A stretch of 64,000 nucleotides of DNA, from NCBI GenBank assembly GCA_050084985.1, contig JBITNC010000002.1, positions 18,724,001 through 18,788,000 of the forward strand, in the 5' to 3' direction. Of the stretch, positions 25,553-36,840 are shown one piece after another; the stretch's first letter is position 1, and each line of letters starts with the position of its first letter. The notes below the pieces were generated by a model that was not told the DNA's origin, made no database searches, and saw nothing but the letters and a program-made list of their open reading frames with translations. The translations under genes and the position numbers were made by a program. Source of the DNA: Nageia nagi. Its lineage: Eukaryota > Pinophyta.

Positions 25553-26661
25553 TGATACTTAATTTTGGTCCCCCCAAAGTGGCCCCACTTAGGTGTTATG
25601 TTATATTAATCTTATATTAGGGTTCATTTTAGCCATAAATATTTGTTAATAGATGAATTTTAAGGATCCTCAATATTGGAAATGGCTATTTTTGGGACTT
25701 GAAAAAAGGTCCAATTCGCCCAAATTTTCAATTTTTTTTTTTAATTTTATGAGCTGAATTGCCAATATTTTAAAGTTTTTTTTTACAAAAATAGCCATTA
25801 TTTTTTCAAAAATTACAAATAATTATTCATATTTTTAAAAATATTTTGAGCTATATTTGCCATAAATTTTCTAAGGGAGGTTTGTGGAGGGGATCCTAAA
25901 ATGGACCCTATCTTATATCATATTGTGAGAGTTATTCTTGGTCCTTTTACATGTAATAATCATATTCTTATGCTAGGTACCCCAAAATTGGTGCTAGCCT
26001 TTGTAAAGGGAAATTGGAATAAGATATATTGCATATATAAAGGTAAGTATTATTGTAGAATAAGTTATAAACATTTCACATCTTGATAGCTAGTACCAAT
26101 TACAAGTTTAGGTATTTACTAACACCACTTATTGAGATTGAGATCTAATTACCATGAGCATATCAATTATTACATATTTTCTAATTATATGTTTTGCTCG
26201 ACTTATCGATCTTTTGTTGTGTTTAATTTATGGTAAAATATACTTGACAATATTCCTAGAATTTGTGCTATCATGCATGCTTGTGCTATTTTTAGGACCT
26301 AGCATCTGTATTATCATCCTTTTTATTATGCTCGATCAAGTTTGCACATCAAAGTCACTTATATTTTGCAAGTCCCTATTTGCATATAATTGGCTTCTCC
26401 CAGGTAAAGATTTACATGTATTTATCTATCACTTAATCCCTTTCTCTTTATTGCATGTGCTTTATTATCTTGGTATCTTGATCCAATAATATATCATTTC
26501 ATTATTATATTTATAATTAGGTTATTATTTATTTCCTATTATTTTTGTTATTTATATATTTATCTATGTCAAATGACTTTGATAATATATAATCATATGT
26601 TAACTATTTTACCATAGTTTCTACATAGGTTATGCTAGGGGTAACTAAAAACACTACAATA
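25553..26661 (+). repeat. LTR copy 2 (3' LTR), with MITE insertion
   Basis: It begins TGATACTTAATTTTGGT after a polypurine tract and is homologous to 12899-13655. It is longer only because of the MITE at 25618-25910 and its target duplication. If copies 1 and 2 belong to one element, that element spans about 13.8 kb. No matching 5-bp target duplication could be confirmed outside the pair, so two separate insertions of one family remain possible. Confidence 0.65.
25618..25910. mobile_element. hAT-type MITE, 293 bp
   Basis: The left end is TAGGGTTCATTTTAG. The right end, reverse-complemented, is TAGGGTCCATTTTAG, so the terminal inverted repeats differ at one position in 15. Identical 8-bp flanks TCTTATAT lie at 25610-25617 and 25911-25918. 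LTR copy 1 shows the unoccupied site (TTTTATAT at 12957-12964). An 8-bp duplication with TAGGG ends fits the hAT superfamily. The interior is non-coding and AT-rich. Confidence 0.85.
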
Positions 26662-27737
26662 AATAACTGGATCTTTTATATCATACTTATTTATGAGTGT
26701 TTATCTAGTTGTTTTAAGTTCATCTTAGTGTGACAGTTATTTAAGTTCTCTATTTAAGTGAGAACTTATAACCTTGGCTACTTTATATATCCTTAGTGCT
26801 GATGAGAATGCTCTAGTCTTGATAAATATTTTGATCTCTTCTAGTACCTTATCAATACAGTTTGGTTACTCTGTGCATTTTATAATTACCTTGTAAATCT
26901 AGGAAAGTTGCATTCATCCATGATGATTGGTGCATGAATAAAAAATATAATTTGGGCTTAAAATTAAACATTGGAGAAGGTATTCTCTTGCTTTTGGTAA
27001 TTTATTATTGGTGCTTATGTGTATCAAAGTCTCTCTTTTGCATTAGCTTACTTTTTAAAAGATAAAAGAGCAAATTATCATACTTGGGAGGGATTGCTTT
27101 GAATTTTATGAAAGGATTAGATTTGCACTATAATCTAACGCACATAATCATTTTTATTATTTCAAGAAGATTTAATCTCACACTCATAAGTTTTTATTAG
27201 GGCATGTGGAATTCATTCCTACCACCTAACCCATACTTGGATTTCATCACTAAGGTGGGAGCCCTTCTATTCATGACAATGTCATATTAGAGGTACTTAA
27301 GATACCCTTAAATGTTCCACACCCATAGATATTGAGCATTACCTTTAAACAATTGACTATAATCATTTTAAGTGATACTATATAAGATGAAAGAAATATT
27401 AATATACACCCCATGTCATGATATAATTATCAAATTGAACAAGAAAATAATATAAAGATAAAAGAAAATCACTACCTATGAGCACCTCTATCTTCATTTG
27501 GGACTTTCATATTCTGCATTTCATCCTAAGGGTATGTGATTAACATTTCATCATCACTAAATTCAACTATTAAGTTTAATCCAATATAGGCTTTTTGTTG
27601 AGTGTTTTGTTATGTATTTTTTGAAAGTCTTTCTTGAGTTATACTTAAACTATATTTAACTTATTCTTTGAAAGTATATTTATGTAACTCAATCCTAGTA
27701 ACAATACCAACATTTTGGATATAAATCCTCCATTGGA
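26662..27737. other. AT-rich stretch upstream of a gypsy gag
   Basis: No gene. It could hold the LTR/leader of the gag relic that follows, but no LTR ends or primer binding site are clear. Confidence 0.35.
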
Positions 27738-28640
27738 ATGGTGAAAACTAGATCCCAAGCTAAGAAGAAAGAGATGGAAGGTATAAATAACTCACAAGGG
27801 GATGGAAAATTTAATCTAGGTAACTTGTCTATTGGCTTTTTACAAGCTCTATAAACTTTTAAATGAATGAGTATAATTGATGTATTTAAAGGGTTTGAAC
27901 AAATTAATAATCATTTTGAAATGATAATTCAAACTCACCAAAAAGTTCAAAAGACACAAGTAAGTATTCGAACTTGGTTAGACTACCATATATACAATGA
28001 TAATTAAGGACTATGAATTCCCAAAATCTATAATAAGGTCTATGCCATAACATGATTATAATGCTCAAAATGTAAGTAATTAAAAAGGGTACGAAGAAGT
28101 AATGGATCAAATGTTATTCAAGGATATGGAATAGTGTACCAATTTTATTCTCACAAATCAACCCATTTCTCAACATTTTGTCAATGTTTGGTTTCTCTCT
28201 TAGGACTGCAGTTCATCCTCTTCCCAAGAACCACTCTTAAAACTATAATATTAGCCCAAAGATAAGCCAATTCTTCATTTCCAAGCCTTCCCATGAAATG
28301 CACAATAGGTGCAAGAAGCATTTAACTAAAAATTGCTCTAAAGAATCAAAATATATCTCAATAATACCAAAATGTTTTCCAACAATAAGGGTCTCCCCCA
28401 TCCCAAATGGAACCAAATAAAGCTCAGCCCTATCCAACATCAAATATTACCATGCAAAATCAACTAAATGTTCAAACCAACACTATTTCAAGAAACATAA
28501 TGTCACCAAACCAAGAGGAATGATGGAAAATTAATCCCAATGCAAATTTGTAAAACTCTAATCCAAATACCTCATATCTAGCTAGTACTCAAGGTTAACC
28601 AAACCATGGCTAAAACACCTTTATGAACCAAATTTGAAAC
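27738..28640 (+). mobile_element. Ty3/gypsy gag relic
   Basis: The ATG at 27738 opens MVKTRSQAKKKEMEG, a start typical of plant Ty3/gypsy gag, and continues GKFNLGNLSIGFLQAL, FKGFEQINNHFEM and THQKVQKTQ. Further on (28380-28560) is a proline/asparagine-rich linker (SPPSQMEPNKAQPYPTS, NPNANL, NPNTSY). Stops interrupt it, several in place of glutamine. No zinc knuckle is clear. It is in the same orientation as the LTR to its left but lies outside it. Confidence 0.6.
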
Positions 28641-29690
28641 CAAAAAAATGTACATATAATTAACTATAAAAAAATGAATGATAATATAAGAATAAATTTA
28701 TGTAATATCAAATTAGATAGATATAGTTAAAAATATGATGATCAATCTAGGATTAGATATCAATATAATTTCATTATAGACACAACTGGGATGTCCATCC
28801 CTAGAACCTCCAAGATATAACATAAAAATGGCATATGGATGTATGATGAAACCAATAGGAATTCCTAAATATAGAATTACATCACTTATACAAATCAAGT
28901 CATAAGTAAATATCAATGTGATTGATATGGGCAATAAAGATACCTTGGAATACACATCTCTTCTAGGCTCAGAGTGGTTCATCAATAATAATATCATTTT
29001 AAATAAAAAATCATAAGAAATAATGATATCCAAGGAAGAAAATGAAGGGCATATTCCTTTAAATAAAGGAATACAATACGCTTACATAGATTTTATAAAC
29101 TTTAGTACCAACAATAGCAAGAAAAAAGAAGGTATAAACTTACAGCAATAAGTTCAAATCTTGATATAAGTTATTACTATAATAACAAGTGAACAACTAT
29201 ATAATTACTTATAAAATACAAGATATCTATGATGTATTTTCTTTTTATTTTTTACTTTAATAGCAGATGTGAGCTTTAATATATCTAATCATTGGTTTCA
29301 TGTTATAGAATATATATTTTGGTTGAAGTTGAAAGTTCCATTCAATTGGTATTATATTTGGACTCCTTGGTTCCCTATTATGCTTATTATTCATGTAGGA
29401 ATTATACTTATACTTTGTATTTTGAAAGAGGGTGATAATATTATGATCCCATATAACATATTAATGAATACTAAGTGTATGTTTATGTTTATCGTACGTG
29501 CACTAGGTATTGAGAGAGATATTATGATGGCTATTGATAGGAAAGCCTTTTCTATTATAAAGGTAAGAATAAGAAAAAAATATTAAAGAGAAAATTAGTT
29601 CATTAGAAGGTGCATGGTGTAAGTTATTCAAATATTAGATTGTATTTTGTATCACACTTAATGCATTTTAGTATTTTTCATGTAATAGAT
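28641..29690 (+). other. Unrecognised plus-strand frame after the gag relic
   Basis: The sequence 29266-29583 is open for about 105 codons and is rich in aromatic and hydrophobic residues (NHWFHVIEYIFWLKLKV, WYYIWTPWFPIMLIIHVGI, FIVRALGIERDIMMAIDR). The well-spaced W and Y residues and the lack of stops stand out among decayed neighbours. Its position after gag suggests an element-encoded protein, but I do not recognise the family. Upstream, 28700-29000 looks like frameshifted coding sequence. Confidence 0.3.
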
Positions 29691-31757
29691 GTTATAGATC
29701 TTAATATAATAAATATTAAACTATTCAAAGAAGAAAATATTGAATATTGGGAATATCAATTGAAGATAATTTTGGTATGGAAATAAGTATGAGATAATAT
29801 TACAATAGGTTATGTATAACAAAAAAATTTGAGTATTTTAATACAAGATGAGAGAACAAGGAAGAAGGAACAAAAAATAAGGAAGAAGGAAGAACAAATA
29901 ATGAAGGAAATAGGAAAGGAGAAGTAAAAAGGAAGAAGGAGGAAGGAAGAAGGAAGAAGAGAAAGAAAATCCACAAGACATATTGTACATATAAATTCTC
30001 ATTGATACTAGAATCTATTAATGGATTATTAGTTGTAAAAAATAGAAGAATCATGGACAATATTAGAAACCTCTTCTAAGGGAATAAAAAAGATTAGAAT
30101 AAAGAAACTTCAAACCTTAAAGATGCAGTTTAAAAACATGTAATTTGAGAAAATGCAAAGAGTTAAAGACTATTATTTTAATGTAAATGTGATGCAACTA
30201 TATGAAGAAACTATTGCAAAAATTAAAATTATCAACAAGATGTTAATATCCTTGATATCGAGATGGATTTACATTATACTTATATTAGAGGAATACAAGA
30301 ATTTAGATACCTTAAAATTTGAAGAGATTGTTGATTCACTTTTATCTTATGAAAATTAAATATAGTACTACACTAAGATGTTATGCAAATATCTTAAGAT
30401 CAAGATGAGGATTACAAAATTATTACAAAAGAAACTACCAAAGTAAGAAAGTTGAGAAGAAATGCACACCAAAATATTTTAGTAAAAAATGGAAAGAATA
30501 AGGTAACTAAAAAATAGAAGCCTAAGATGAATAAAAGGAATAAAACTTAGTATAATTATAAGAAACCAACTCACATAAATAAAAACTTTATAATTTTGGA
30601 AACCAAGAATTAAATAGATCATAATGGATACAAAAAGAAAGCCTACATCATTGAGTATGGTAATGACTATTCTATGTCATGTAATGACTCCATATAATAT
30701 AATTATCATGTTTTGCTTATTGATAGTTATTTCTCTAGAAAGCACATGTAAAACTATAAGGATGTTTGTAACAAAATTTATAATAAATACATATTTTAAG
30801 ATTAATTAGGATATTTAAAAATAATTCAAATGGTGGGAAAGGAACTATATCCATCAATTCTAAGTAAGTTAAGAGAACCATCAATGATATTTAGTATTCT
30901 CGTAACATAAAAAAGAACGTGATAAGTGTGTGAAAGCTTAATGAAAAAGGCTTTAATTTGGTATTTAAAATTAATTCATGTATTATGTTTAAATAGAGTC
31001 AAGAAAATAAGCTAATTGGAATATACATTATGTCAAAGAATAGAATATTTTCACTTAAATTCAAGATGATAACTAGTGGCATATGTTATACTACTATTAA
31101 TGATTCAACTTGGTTATGGCATGAGAGTTATGGGAAACTCAACTTTGCTAGCCTACATATTATTCATCAAAATCTAATGGTACATGGGCTGAAAAAAGTG
31201 AAAGTGAAAATAAAAGAATAAGTATGAAAGGGTTGCATATTTGTAAAACATCTTAGCGAAAAGTTTACTACTAAGAAGTGGAAAGTTAGTCAACCATTAG
31301 AAGTCATCCAATTTGACTTATGTAATCATGTCTTGTGCAAGTATTGATAACAACATTTACTTAAACACTTTCATTGATTATGTTCCTAAGTATGTTATAA
31401 TTTACCCTATTCAGAGCATAGATGAAGCATTTTTAGCCTTCAATATATTCAAATCTATAGTTGAGAATAAAAGTGGAAAATCTATCAATAGTTTGATGAT
31501 GTATAAAAGAGGATAATTTTGCTCCAAGTAGTTTCTTGACTATTTTTCTTCTTATAGCATCAAAATGAAACTAAAAACATCTTACAAACCATAGAAAATG
31601 GTGTGGTGGAGAGAAAGAATAGAGTAATAATTAAATGAATCATAATAATACTTAAAAATAAATTAGACAGGATGTATTGGGCTAAAGTAGTGAATCTAAT
31701 TATTTATGTACTCATTAAGAGTCCTACAATAGCCATTAAAAATAGAACTCTCTACCA
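29690..31757 (+). mobile_element. Copia element C, 5' half: gag, pre-integrase, integrase core
   Basis: The gag N-terminus near 29705 reads KLFKEENIEYWEYQLKIIL and ITIGYV. After a purine-rich expansion it resumes at ~30080 (KLQTLKMQF, then LEEYKNLDTLKFEEIVDSLL at ~30280), the UBN2 signature. A zinc-knuckle region lies near 30540-30600. GAG_pre-integrase is at 31110-31220 (WLWHESYGKLNFASLHII). Integrase pieces follow at 31280-31340 (KWKVSQPLEVIQFDL) and 31590-31720 (ENGVVERKNRVI, YWAKVV, LIKSPT). It is broken by stops. At 31757 it is interrupted by a LINE and resumes at 33532. A homologous, uninterrupted copy lies at 48345-50314. Confidence 0.88.
29840..29975 (+). repeat. Purine-rich GGAAGAA-type tract inside copia gag
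   Basis: A long stretch is almost wholly A and G, built on GGAAGAA and GGAAGGA repeats. It sits inside the gag frame and would encode K/R/E-rich sequence. It is absent from the related copy at 48345, which is truncated before this point. Such mirror-symmetric purine tracts can form triplex DNA. Confidence 0.75.
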
Positions 31758-33531
31758 TAGGAAGTTTTGCAATCGAGTACAAATAAAATGTAACATATGC
31801 ATAGATGAACTATTATAGAAGGATGAATTATAACAAAAGGGCAAGCATGAGAAATCTATAATATAACTACTGATGAACTATTACAAAAGTAAGGGGTTAT
31901 TATTATAAAGAAGATTATAATTTATCCAAGTTGTAATATTGTTATGATGTAGCCAAATGATGTTCAAAGTACGATGAACAAAGATAAGCAGATACCAAAT
32001 ACTAAACCTTCAAAGGAATGAGTGAATGTTATTACTTGAAAATAATCAAAGATTGTATAGGAAATAAAGATTGATATAGTACCTAATATTTTTGAAAATA
32101 AAATTCAAATCAAGGACCCTAAGAGTATCGTTACCCAAGAAGAAGATCGATAAAAGTTCACTTTGGTTGGATGATTTGTGGAAATAAGACATATTTTGGA
32201 TATGGTTAGAAGATGGATGATCAAGAGATGGTACATAAGAGATAATGTGGAGCTAGTGATCCTTCCAAAGGAATTTTTACTTTTCAAATTTGAATGTGAA
32301 GAAGATATGCAAAGAGTGTTTGACTTAGGCCCTTGTTCATTGGTAGAAAGGGTTTGATTCTAAAACATTAGTATAAATGATTTCACCTAGAGAATGGAAA
32401 TTTTGACCTAATCCCCACTAGGGTTTCACTTCCACATCTCCCAATAGAATTTTGAATTATTAATATCCTTATCCGCATTGCTAAAGGAATAGGTTTACTT
32501 ATTTTGATTGATAGAGCAATAAGGATGTGGTCAAGAATGATATAGGTAAGATTTTGTGTGAATGTTAATATTAGAAATATATTGAAGAACATAATGCTTA
32601 TTGAGGAAGAATATATGTGCATATGGGAAAAAAAGATCATTTATGAAAACCTACCAATTAGATGTGGGATTTTTAAGTAGTTTAATCATTACATGAAAGA
32701 ATGTCAAAAAAAAGGAGAATAAACAAAATAAACAAGGTTGGAAAATAGTCCACAAACATAATGATAAGAAGAAAGAACATGAACATAACAAGAATCCTAT
32801 GCAATCACAATAGAAACAACTTAGCCAACAAAAGAGCTTGGTATCTAAGAACCCCTATGTTTTGCTCAATACTATTGAAGATAATAATAATGAATATAGT
32901 TCAAATGAGGAAGCTATGGAATTGGAAGGAATTGAAAATGATAAGTTAGGAGAATAATCTATCTAAAGAAAAAGAGCTTAGAAGAAAGATACTAAGGATT
33001 CAGAAATATGACAAGAAAGTAGGGAATATAGGTACAAAATCCCACTAAGAAAAATGATAGGCTTCAAAAAAATTTCAAATATAAGAAAAGAGTACATAGG
33101 CTGTCCTTTCTAAAGCGAAGTTAGAGAAAATATGATAGAGAAAGATCTTGCAAATGGTATTCAACTCACTCTTGATTAGGTCAGTAATACTTTTAGCCTA
33201 CCTTTAGGCTAAGTAAAGGATTTCTTAATGAAATCATTCAAGTAATGAAGGTGCAATTCGGTTGCAAAAAAAGATGTAACTCAAGTGCATCTTAGCTACA
33301 TTAGTGACATATTAATCATATAAAGTACGCTACATTATGAGTATAGTTAAATAACATTCGAATTATAGTAGTTATGTTTTAGTTCTTTTTTCAATGATTT
33401 TTAGCTACTTATAGGTATAGTTGGATAACTAATTTCTTTATAAACTAAATTTTTAATTGCTTTTAGAACCTATCTAAAACCTATAGTTTGTCTATCAATA
33501 TAATTTACCTATTAGTAAAAAAATATAAAAA
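31758..33531 (+). mobile_element. LINE insertion carrying ORF1 (DUF4283) only
   Basis: The insert is flanked by the 9-bp duplication TCTCTACCA (31749-31757 and 33532-33540) and ends in an A-rich tail (TAAAAAAATATAAAAA). The copia paralogue at 49941 has the unoccupied site, so the limits are certain to within a base or two. Inside (about 32150-32720) is a DUF4283-like domain: MVRRWMIKRWYIRDNVEL, then LPKEFLLFKFECEEDMQ. A knuckle-like LPIRCGIFK*FNHYMKECQKK at 32645-32715 has its second cysteine changed to F. A charged tail (SKNPYVLLNTIEDNNNEYS, 32850-32910) and LANGIQLTLD (33150-33175) follow. This matches ORF1 of plant L1 elements. No endonuclease or RT is present in 1,774 bp. Either it is internally deleted or it belongs to an ORF1-only family. 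Confidence 0.8.
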
Positions 33532-35575
33532 TCTCTACCACACATGGTATTGTAAGAAACTAACTATGATGCATTTTAAAGTATTTATTTACTTATCTTA
33601 TATGTATTTTAATGGTGGAAAAAGAAAAATATTTGATCCTAAAACTAAAACTCATATCTTCAAAACTTATAATGATACAAGCAATGCATATAATTTATAT
33701 AATCCTAAAACTAAGAATATCATTATTTCTAATTATGTTATTTTTAATGAAAATTTTATTTATGATGATCACTATAAAAGAGTAAATGAGGTTAAAAGTG
33801 GAGGGAATCCTATGGGTGAAAATATGAAAGAAGAGGATAAACAATCCACTATATCAACATCTTTTGAAGAAAATTCTATACCAAAATCAAATGGCTTAAC
33901 ATATACATCCCAAGGAGGAAAGTTTAAAATTATGTTCATATCACATCAATCTTCACATATTTTAGATTTAAATTTTGAAAAAATGACAAGAAGATTTTAA
34001 TAAAATGAAGGTGACAAAAACCAAGTAGTGAATGAATTGAGTTATTTTTATTTATCTTGTATTTCAAGTGAACCTATAGCTTTGATGAAGCTATTAAATG
34101 TAAAGAAGGGTTTTACCCAATGAAAAAGGAAAAAGAACCAATAAAAAGAAATGGAGTTTGGGATTTGGTACTATCATCAAAATATTAAGATGTTATTGGA
34201 ACCAAATAGGTTTACAAAACTAAGTTTAATAATGATGGGATTATTAATAATATTAAGGTATGATTGGTTGCCAAAGTCTTTGCCAAAATATTAGTTTTTG
34301 GTTATAAAAGGATGTATGATCCTATTACAATACATTACATAATAATATTATTGTTAATATTAACAACTTAAAAATGATGAAAAGTACATTAGTTATATAT
34401 TAAGACTAATTTCCTAAATGAATTCATAGATGAAGAGGTCTATGTGGAAGAACAACATTGATTTGAAGTTTGAGGTAAAGAAAGTTGTGTGTAGAAATTA
34501 AATAAGGAACTTTATAACATAACTAAGTCAGAAGATCTTTTTGTTTAAGAATATATATACCATTATTTGATAATGGCTTGATAAGAAGCAAAAATGAACC
34601 CACTTTGTAAATGATAACATAAAATACTAATTTATCTTCATGTTGATGATTCAATTATCATAGGTAGCTTTAAATACATATTAGAAAGACTACATAAAAC
34701 TCTTAAGTCTAAATTAAAAATGATTAATATTGTATTGATGAAACTCTTTCTTGGAATCCACAGTTTCAATAACCATGAGGTAAAATCTTCATATTCTAAC
34801 CTAAAGTATGCTTAACATGATAAATAATTTTAGATTATGTGATTGAAAAATTGTTAATACTCCCATTGTAAGTAGTGAGAAGCTAATGACAGATGATGGA
34901 AGTCCTAGGGTTTATGAAAAATGGTATAGAAGCATGTTTGTAAACCTTATATACCTTACATCCTTGACACCTAAGATCAATCTTACAATGTTACTTGTAT
35001 CAAGATACATGACCAATCCTACCAAAATATACTTTCAAGCTATAAAAATTATCTTCAATTATTTTAACAATAATAGTGATCATGGAATTCATTATACACT
35101 AGTGAAGAAGATAAGTTTAACTAGTTTAAAAAATTATATTGGGTAAGTTTTATTGATGATAAAAATTCTACATCATGTTAATACTTAAATATTGGTAATA
35201 TATTGATTTCTTGAAGTTCAAAGAAATAATCCATAGTATTTTTATCATCAATTCATGTTGAATATGTAGATTGGAATTTAGTATAAAATAAAGGAGTTTT
35301 GTTGCAATAACTTCTTGAATATTTAGGAAAATCTACTCAAAATCTTTTATGATAATAGTAGGAAATCAAATTATCTAAAAATCTAGTCTTTCATTCAAGA
35401 ACCAAATACATTAATTTTAGACATAATTTTACGAGCGATTTAGTGCAATAAAGTAAAGTGAATGTTGAGTATGTCAATACTGAATATCACATAGTTTATA
35501 TCTTGTCTAAGGGTTTGCTAAAGCAAGAACATATAATACTAAAAATAAAACTTGATATTTCTCCAATTGACATCA
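33532..35575 (+). mobile_element. Copia element C, 3' half: integrase end, RT, RNase H
   Basis: It resumes at the duplicated TCTCTACCA. The 33541-34000 frame holds the integrase C-terminal part (HFKVFIYLSYMYFNGGK, KIFDPKTKTHIF, NAYNLYNPKTKNIIIS, VIFNENFIYDDHY). RT is badly decayed from about 34085 (WDLVLSSK-like, EPNRFTKLSL near 34200; LHVDDSIIIGS-like near 34640). The RT tail at 34886-35146 is open (SPRVYEKWYRSMFVNL, VSRYMTNPTKIYFQAIK). RNase H is recognised up to 35560 (VNVEYVNTEYHIVYILSKGL). No part is functional. The start at 33488 of the long open frame lies inside the LINE tail and is accidental. Confidence 0.85.
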
Positions 35576-36459
35576 AAGGGAGTAATTTTAGGAAATAATG
35601 CCAAATGATTAAATTTTTTGATCAATATTAGAATAATTATGTGGAATTAATTTTTGTCCTATCCTTTCATGCATGTGTATACCTATGTAGAAACCATTTT
35701 TGTAGCCTAAAGCAAGTTACTCCATGTCTGTTTAATGTTTTTTTTCTACATTTGTTAGGTAATTTTTTATTAGCTTCTCTTTTATTGGTTGTTTTTTGAA
35801 AGAAAAGGCATCTTTTTTTTGTTTGTATTAACATACAAAAAATATTTTAATATTCTTAAATTTTTATGTATACTTATTGTTGTAGTTTTGAGTATTATTT
35901 TGGATACATTGCATTGTTTTAGCTAAAAATTTATAGTATTTTTATTTCCATTTTGTTGGTTATTTGAATACTATTACAAGATTTATTTAAAACATATCAA
36001 TACATATTTCATTTAGAACTTGTAATTGTTATTTTTCTCTTTTGAATATGTTGTAATTTAGTATGTGATTACAAGTTTGTAATTTGTTCAGTGTTAGTTG
36101 TTGTTATTCTCTCAATTTCTTTTATTGATCTTGTCCTAGAGAGGGTTTTAAAATACTCTTAATTCATATCCTCAAATGATTACAATTAACTATCAACTAA
36201 CTCTTATTACTACCTCCATAAAGTGCTCTCTAGTTTCTAGAAAAAAAATGAAAGGTTTCTTCATCACAATTTCATTACCCTAAAAAAATAAGGTGCAAAA
36301 TCATATTTAGAGTTTTTCAAATAAATCCTACTCGTTGACCTATCCACAATCTTGGCCTTCTATCTTCTAGTAAATCTTGATCTTTCATCTACTTGTGACT
36401 CTAACCTTCCATCTTTTTATGATATTTTACAACTTATTTGATACTATTATCCTATATAA
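35576..36459 (+). other. Polypurine tract and probable decayed 3' LTR of copia C
   Basis: AAAGGGAG at 35575-35582 follows the RNase H end and fits a polypurine tract. An LTR would start near 35583, where TG has become TA. Its right end could not be fixed. The sequence to about 36130 is AT-rich, with no coding potential. Confidence 0.45.
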
Positions 36460-36840
36460 CTAAGTCGATAATAAATCTTACTATAACTAGGTAACCACCA
36501 ACTCCTATTATAACTTTTTCAAAATTACACCTTATATTACTCGATTGATATAAAAATACTATATTATTAGCTTGATAGTAAAATCCAAGCTTATTAGATT
36601 GATAACAAATCCTACTAAGATGATACTATATCCTCCACTACTAGATTGAAACCATGTGTTCTTATATTTAGTTCAACATCATATCCACTTATTGTGAAGT
36701 TAAAACCACATCTTACACTACCATATTGACATGATATCTTCTACTTTTAGATCAACACCATGTATTTTTAATATTAGGACAATACCATATCTTCATGGTA
36801 CTTGGTTGATAACAAGTCTACTTATTCCAATAAAATGGTA
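36460..36840. repeat. Degenerate minisatellite, unit about 25-29 bp
   Basis: The phrase TACTAGATTGATAACAAATC and variants (TTACTCGATTGATA, TTAGCTTGATAG, TATTAGATTGATAAC, TACTAGATTGAAACC, TACTTGGTTGATAAC) recurs about eleven times with variable spacing. Units are much diverged. Confidence 0.6.

Noticed and set aside
12899-26661. Firm call of a single 13.8-kb element from the LTR pair
   Set aside because: No shared target duplication and no primer binding site after copy 1 could be confirmed, so this is kept only as a hypothesis.
29800-30060. Minus-strand ORF rich in F, L and S
   Set aside because: It is the complement of the GGAAGAA purine tract and not a real protein.
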